A stretch of 17,034 nucleotides of DNA from the NCBI GenBank assembly GCA_946549155.1, contig CAMNQN010000049.1, positions 1 through 17,034 on the forward strand, read 5' to 3'. This DNA comes from an uncultured Lachnospiraceae bacterium. Lineage in GTDB: Bacteria > Bacillota > Clostridia > Lachnospirales > Lachnospiraceae. Below, in pieces: positions 15,838 to 17,034 of the stretch. Position numbers and translations under genes: made by a program. Numbering within the stretch: position 1 is the stretch's first letter; each line of letters opens with the position of its first letter. The notes beneath the pieces are model-generated. The model saw nothing but the letters and a program-made list of their open reading frames with translations. It ran no database searches and was not told the DNA's origin.

Positions 15838-16833
15838 TTATTTGTTCTGGCACTGTACTGCGGTGATCGCTACCACACCCACGATATCGTCCGCAGAGCA
15901 GCCGCGGGACAGATCATTCACAGGAGCCGCAATACCCTGGGTAACCGGGCCGTAAGCTTCTGCCTTTGCCAGTCTCTGAACCAGCTTGTAGCCGATATTT
16001 CCGGCATCCAGATCCGGGAAAATCAGAACATTCGCCTGTCCTGCCACCGGGCTGTTGGGAGCTTTGGATTTTCCTACGCTGGGAACGATGGCCGCGTCAA
16101 GCTGCATCTCGCCGTCCATCAGGATATCCGGGTTCTCTTCCTTGGCAATCTTCACAGCCGCCGTCACCTTATCGATATCCGCATGCTTGGCGCTGCCCAT
16201 GGTGGAATGGGAAAGGAACGCTACCTTCGGCTCCGCGCCCACCAGCGTTTTGAAGGACTCCGCGGAGGAAGCCGCGATAGCCGCCAGCTCTTCGGAGGTG
16301 GGATTCTGATTCAGGCCGCAGTCTGCAAACACAAAGGTGCCGTTCTCGCCAAATTCGCAGTTCGGAACCTCCATCAGGAAGAACGCGGATACCAGCTTGG
16401 TACCCGGTTTGGTTTTCAGAATCTGCAGACAGGGTCTTAATGTGTCCGCGGTGGAGTGGCAGGCGCCGGATACCATACCGTCAGCATCCCCCATCTTCAC
16501 CATCATAACGCCGTAATACAGGTACTGATTCAACAGGATCTCTTTCGCCTGCTCCGGAGTCATTCCCTTCTTCTGTCTCAATTCCACCAGTTTGTCAATG
16601 TATGCGGAGGTTTTTTCGGAGGTAGCGGGATCTACCACCTTCAAACCAGTCAGATCCAGGCCCTCTCCGCCCTTCTTCACCGCTTCTTCCGAACCAACAA
16701 TAATGATGTCAGCCAGACCCTCTTTCAAAATTTTGGCGGCTGCCTCATAGGTTCTTCTGTCCTCACTCTCCGGCAGAACAATCGTTTTTTTATCAGCCTT
16801 TGCTTTTTCTTTGATAATGTCAATAAATCCCAT
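15838..16833 (-). CDS. pta: Phosphate acetyltransferase
   Basis: It converts acetyl-CoA and phosphate to acetyl-phosphate and CoA, supplying AckA. The 331-residue protein is the short, single-domain (PTA_PTB) form usual in Firmicutes, opening MGFIDIIKEKAKADKK with the conserved VLPESEDRR. Other family stretches are ADGMVSGACHST and a C-terminal GPVTQGIAAPVNDLSRGC. I use ATG 16833, with AAAGGAG nine bases upstream; a TTG 13 codons earlier is in frame but unsupported. It is the first gene of a pta-ackA operon. Confidence 0.97.
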   Translation of the reverse strand: MGFIDIIKEKAKADKKTIVLPESEDRRTYEAAAKILKEGLADIIIVGSEEAVKKGGEGLDLTGLKVVDPATSEKTSAYIDKLVELRQKKGMTPEQAKEILLNQYLYYGVMMVKMGDADGMVSGACHSTADTLRPCLQILKTKPGTKLVSAFFLMEVPNCEFGENGTFVFADCGLNQNPTSEELAAIAASSAESFKTLVGAEPKVAFLSHSTMGSAKHADIDKVTAAVKIAKEENPDILMDGEMQLDAAIVPSVGKSKAPNSPVAGQANVLIFPDLDAGNIGYKLVQRLAKAEAYGPVTQGIAAPVNDLSRGCSADDIVGVVAITAVQCQNK

Positions 16834-16869
16834 GATTAATGACTCCTTTCGTGATAATTGAACGTTAGT

Positions 16870-16893
16870 CAACCGGTAAATGCTTGCCGGTTG
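16870..16893 (-). promoter_or_regulatory. Hairpin at the 5' end of the pta-ackA leader
   Basis: CAACCGG and CCGGTTG (16893-16887 with 16876-16870) form a perfect seven-pair stem with a ten-base loop. It begins about five bases after the predicted transcription start. Positioned there it could protect the mRNA 5' end or act as an operator; neither is shown. Confidence 0.5.
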
Positions 16894-16904
16894 GCATTAT
16901 TTTC

Positions 16905-16933
16905 ATTATAAACCATTTTCATTTTGCATACAA
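16905..16933 (-). promoter_or_regulatory. Sigma-A promoter of pta-ackA
   Basis: On the minus strand TTGTAT (16933-16928), 17 bases, TATAAT (16910-16905). The -10 is perfect and the -35 matches 4 of 6. The predicted start near 16898 gives a leader of about 65 bases. Confidence 0.75.
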
Positions 16934-16942
16934 GATGTAAAT

Positions 16943-16970
16943 TGCCATGAACCCGGAAAAATACATGGCA
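16943..16970. promoter_or_regulatory. Inverted repeat upstream of the pta promoter
   Basis: TGCCATG (16943-16949) and CATGGCA (16964-16970) form a perfect seven-base inverted repeat with a 14-base spacer, ten bases upstream of the -35. It could be an activator site or a hairpin at the end of a gene beyond the window. Function unknown. Confidence 0.3.
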
Positions 16971-16989
16971 GTGGACATGGTTTCTCGTG

Positions 16990-17034
16990 TTTGGTTAATT
17001 ATCAGGACGCAGGAAGAGGCGGGCGCGCAGGGCC
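16990..17034 (+). repeat. Truncated copy of the palindromic repeat, right contig edge
   Basis: GGACGCAGGA at 17005-17014 equals the terminal decamer of the full element. The preceding TTTGGTTAATTATCA matches the outside flank of the right arm of the 5429-5707 copy (TTTTGTTAATGAACA when reversed), and the following AGAGGCGGG is G-rich like both arms. The window ends inside it. Confidence 0.8.

Noticed and set aside
16834..16872. TTG start extending pta by 13 residues
   Set aside because: No ribosome binding site; ATG 16833 has AAAGGAG at good spacing and gives the family's usual N-terminus.

Overview
The window looks like one short contig from a spore-forming Clostridia genome, most likely Lachnospiraceae. 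The evidence is the gene order pta-ackA-yceD-rpmF-plsX-acpP-rnc-smc-ftsY, the spoVAA-spoVAB pair, Clostridia-like protein sequences, consensus sigma-A promoters and strong GGAGG ribosome binding sites. Taxonomy is inferred from gene content and order only.

Layout. (1) Positions 1-50 are a pure C run, followed by the end of a repeat (about 51-75). (2) 83-3324, minus strand: a 51-aa membrane peptide, spoVAA, spoVAB, then a 642-aa protein with a RelA/SpoT-type synthetase domain and a long C-terminal part I do not recognise. (3) 3325-3596: a divergent promoter region, with a sporulation-type promoter candidate leftward and a sigma-A promoter rightward. (4) 3597-5405, plus strand: a Na/Pi cotransporter-family protein with a PhoU-like tail. 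(5) 5406-5742: a convergent gap filled by a roughly 280-bp imperfect palindromic element. (6) 5743-14495, minus strand: a housekeeping block of yceD, rpmF, terminator, plsX, acpP, rnc, smc, ftsY and threonine ammonia-lyase. (7) 14605-16833, minus strand: ackA and pta with their promoter. (8) 16990-17034: the start of another copy of the repeat, cut by the window end.

How the genes work together. Pta and AckA convert acetyl-CoA to acetate and ATP. YceD and L32 belong to 23S rRNA/50S maturation. PlsX and ACP link fatty-acid synthesis to phospholipid synthesis. RNase III, SMC and FtsY handle RNA processing, chromosome organisation and membrane protein targeting. A terminator after rpmF and a separate plsX promoter suggest that the L32 unit and the lipid/SMC unit are transcribed partly independently. 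SpoVAA and SpoVAB are forespore membrane proteins linked to dipicolinic acid movement.

The most unusual parts are the repeat family and the RelA/SpoT-domain protein. The repeat has one full copy and two truncated copies at the contig ends. Its centre can form three hairpins and a pseudoknot, and its arms are open reading frames on both strands. The RelA/SpoT-domain protein has an unusual architecture and an odd leader with two in-frame stops.
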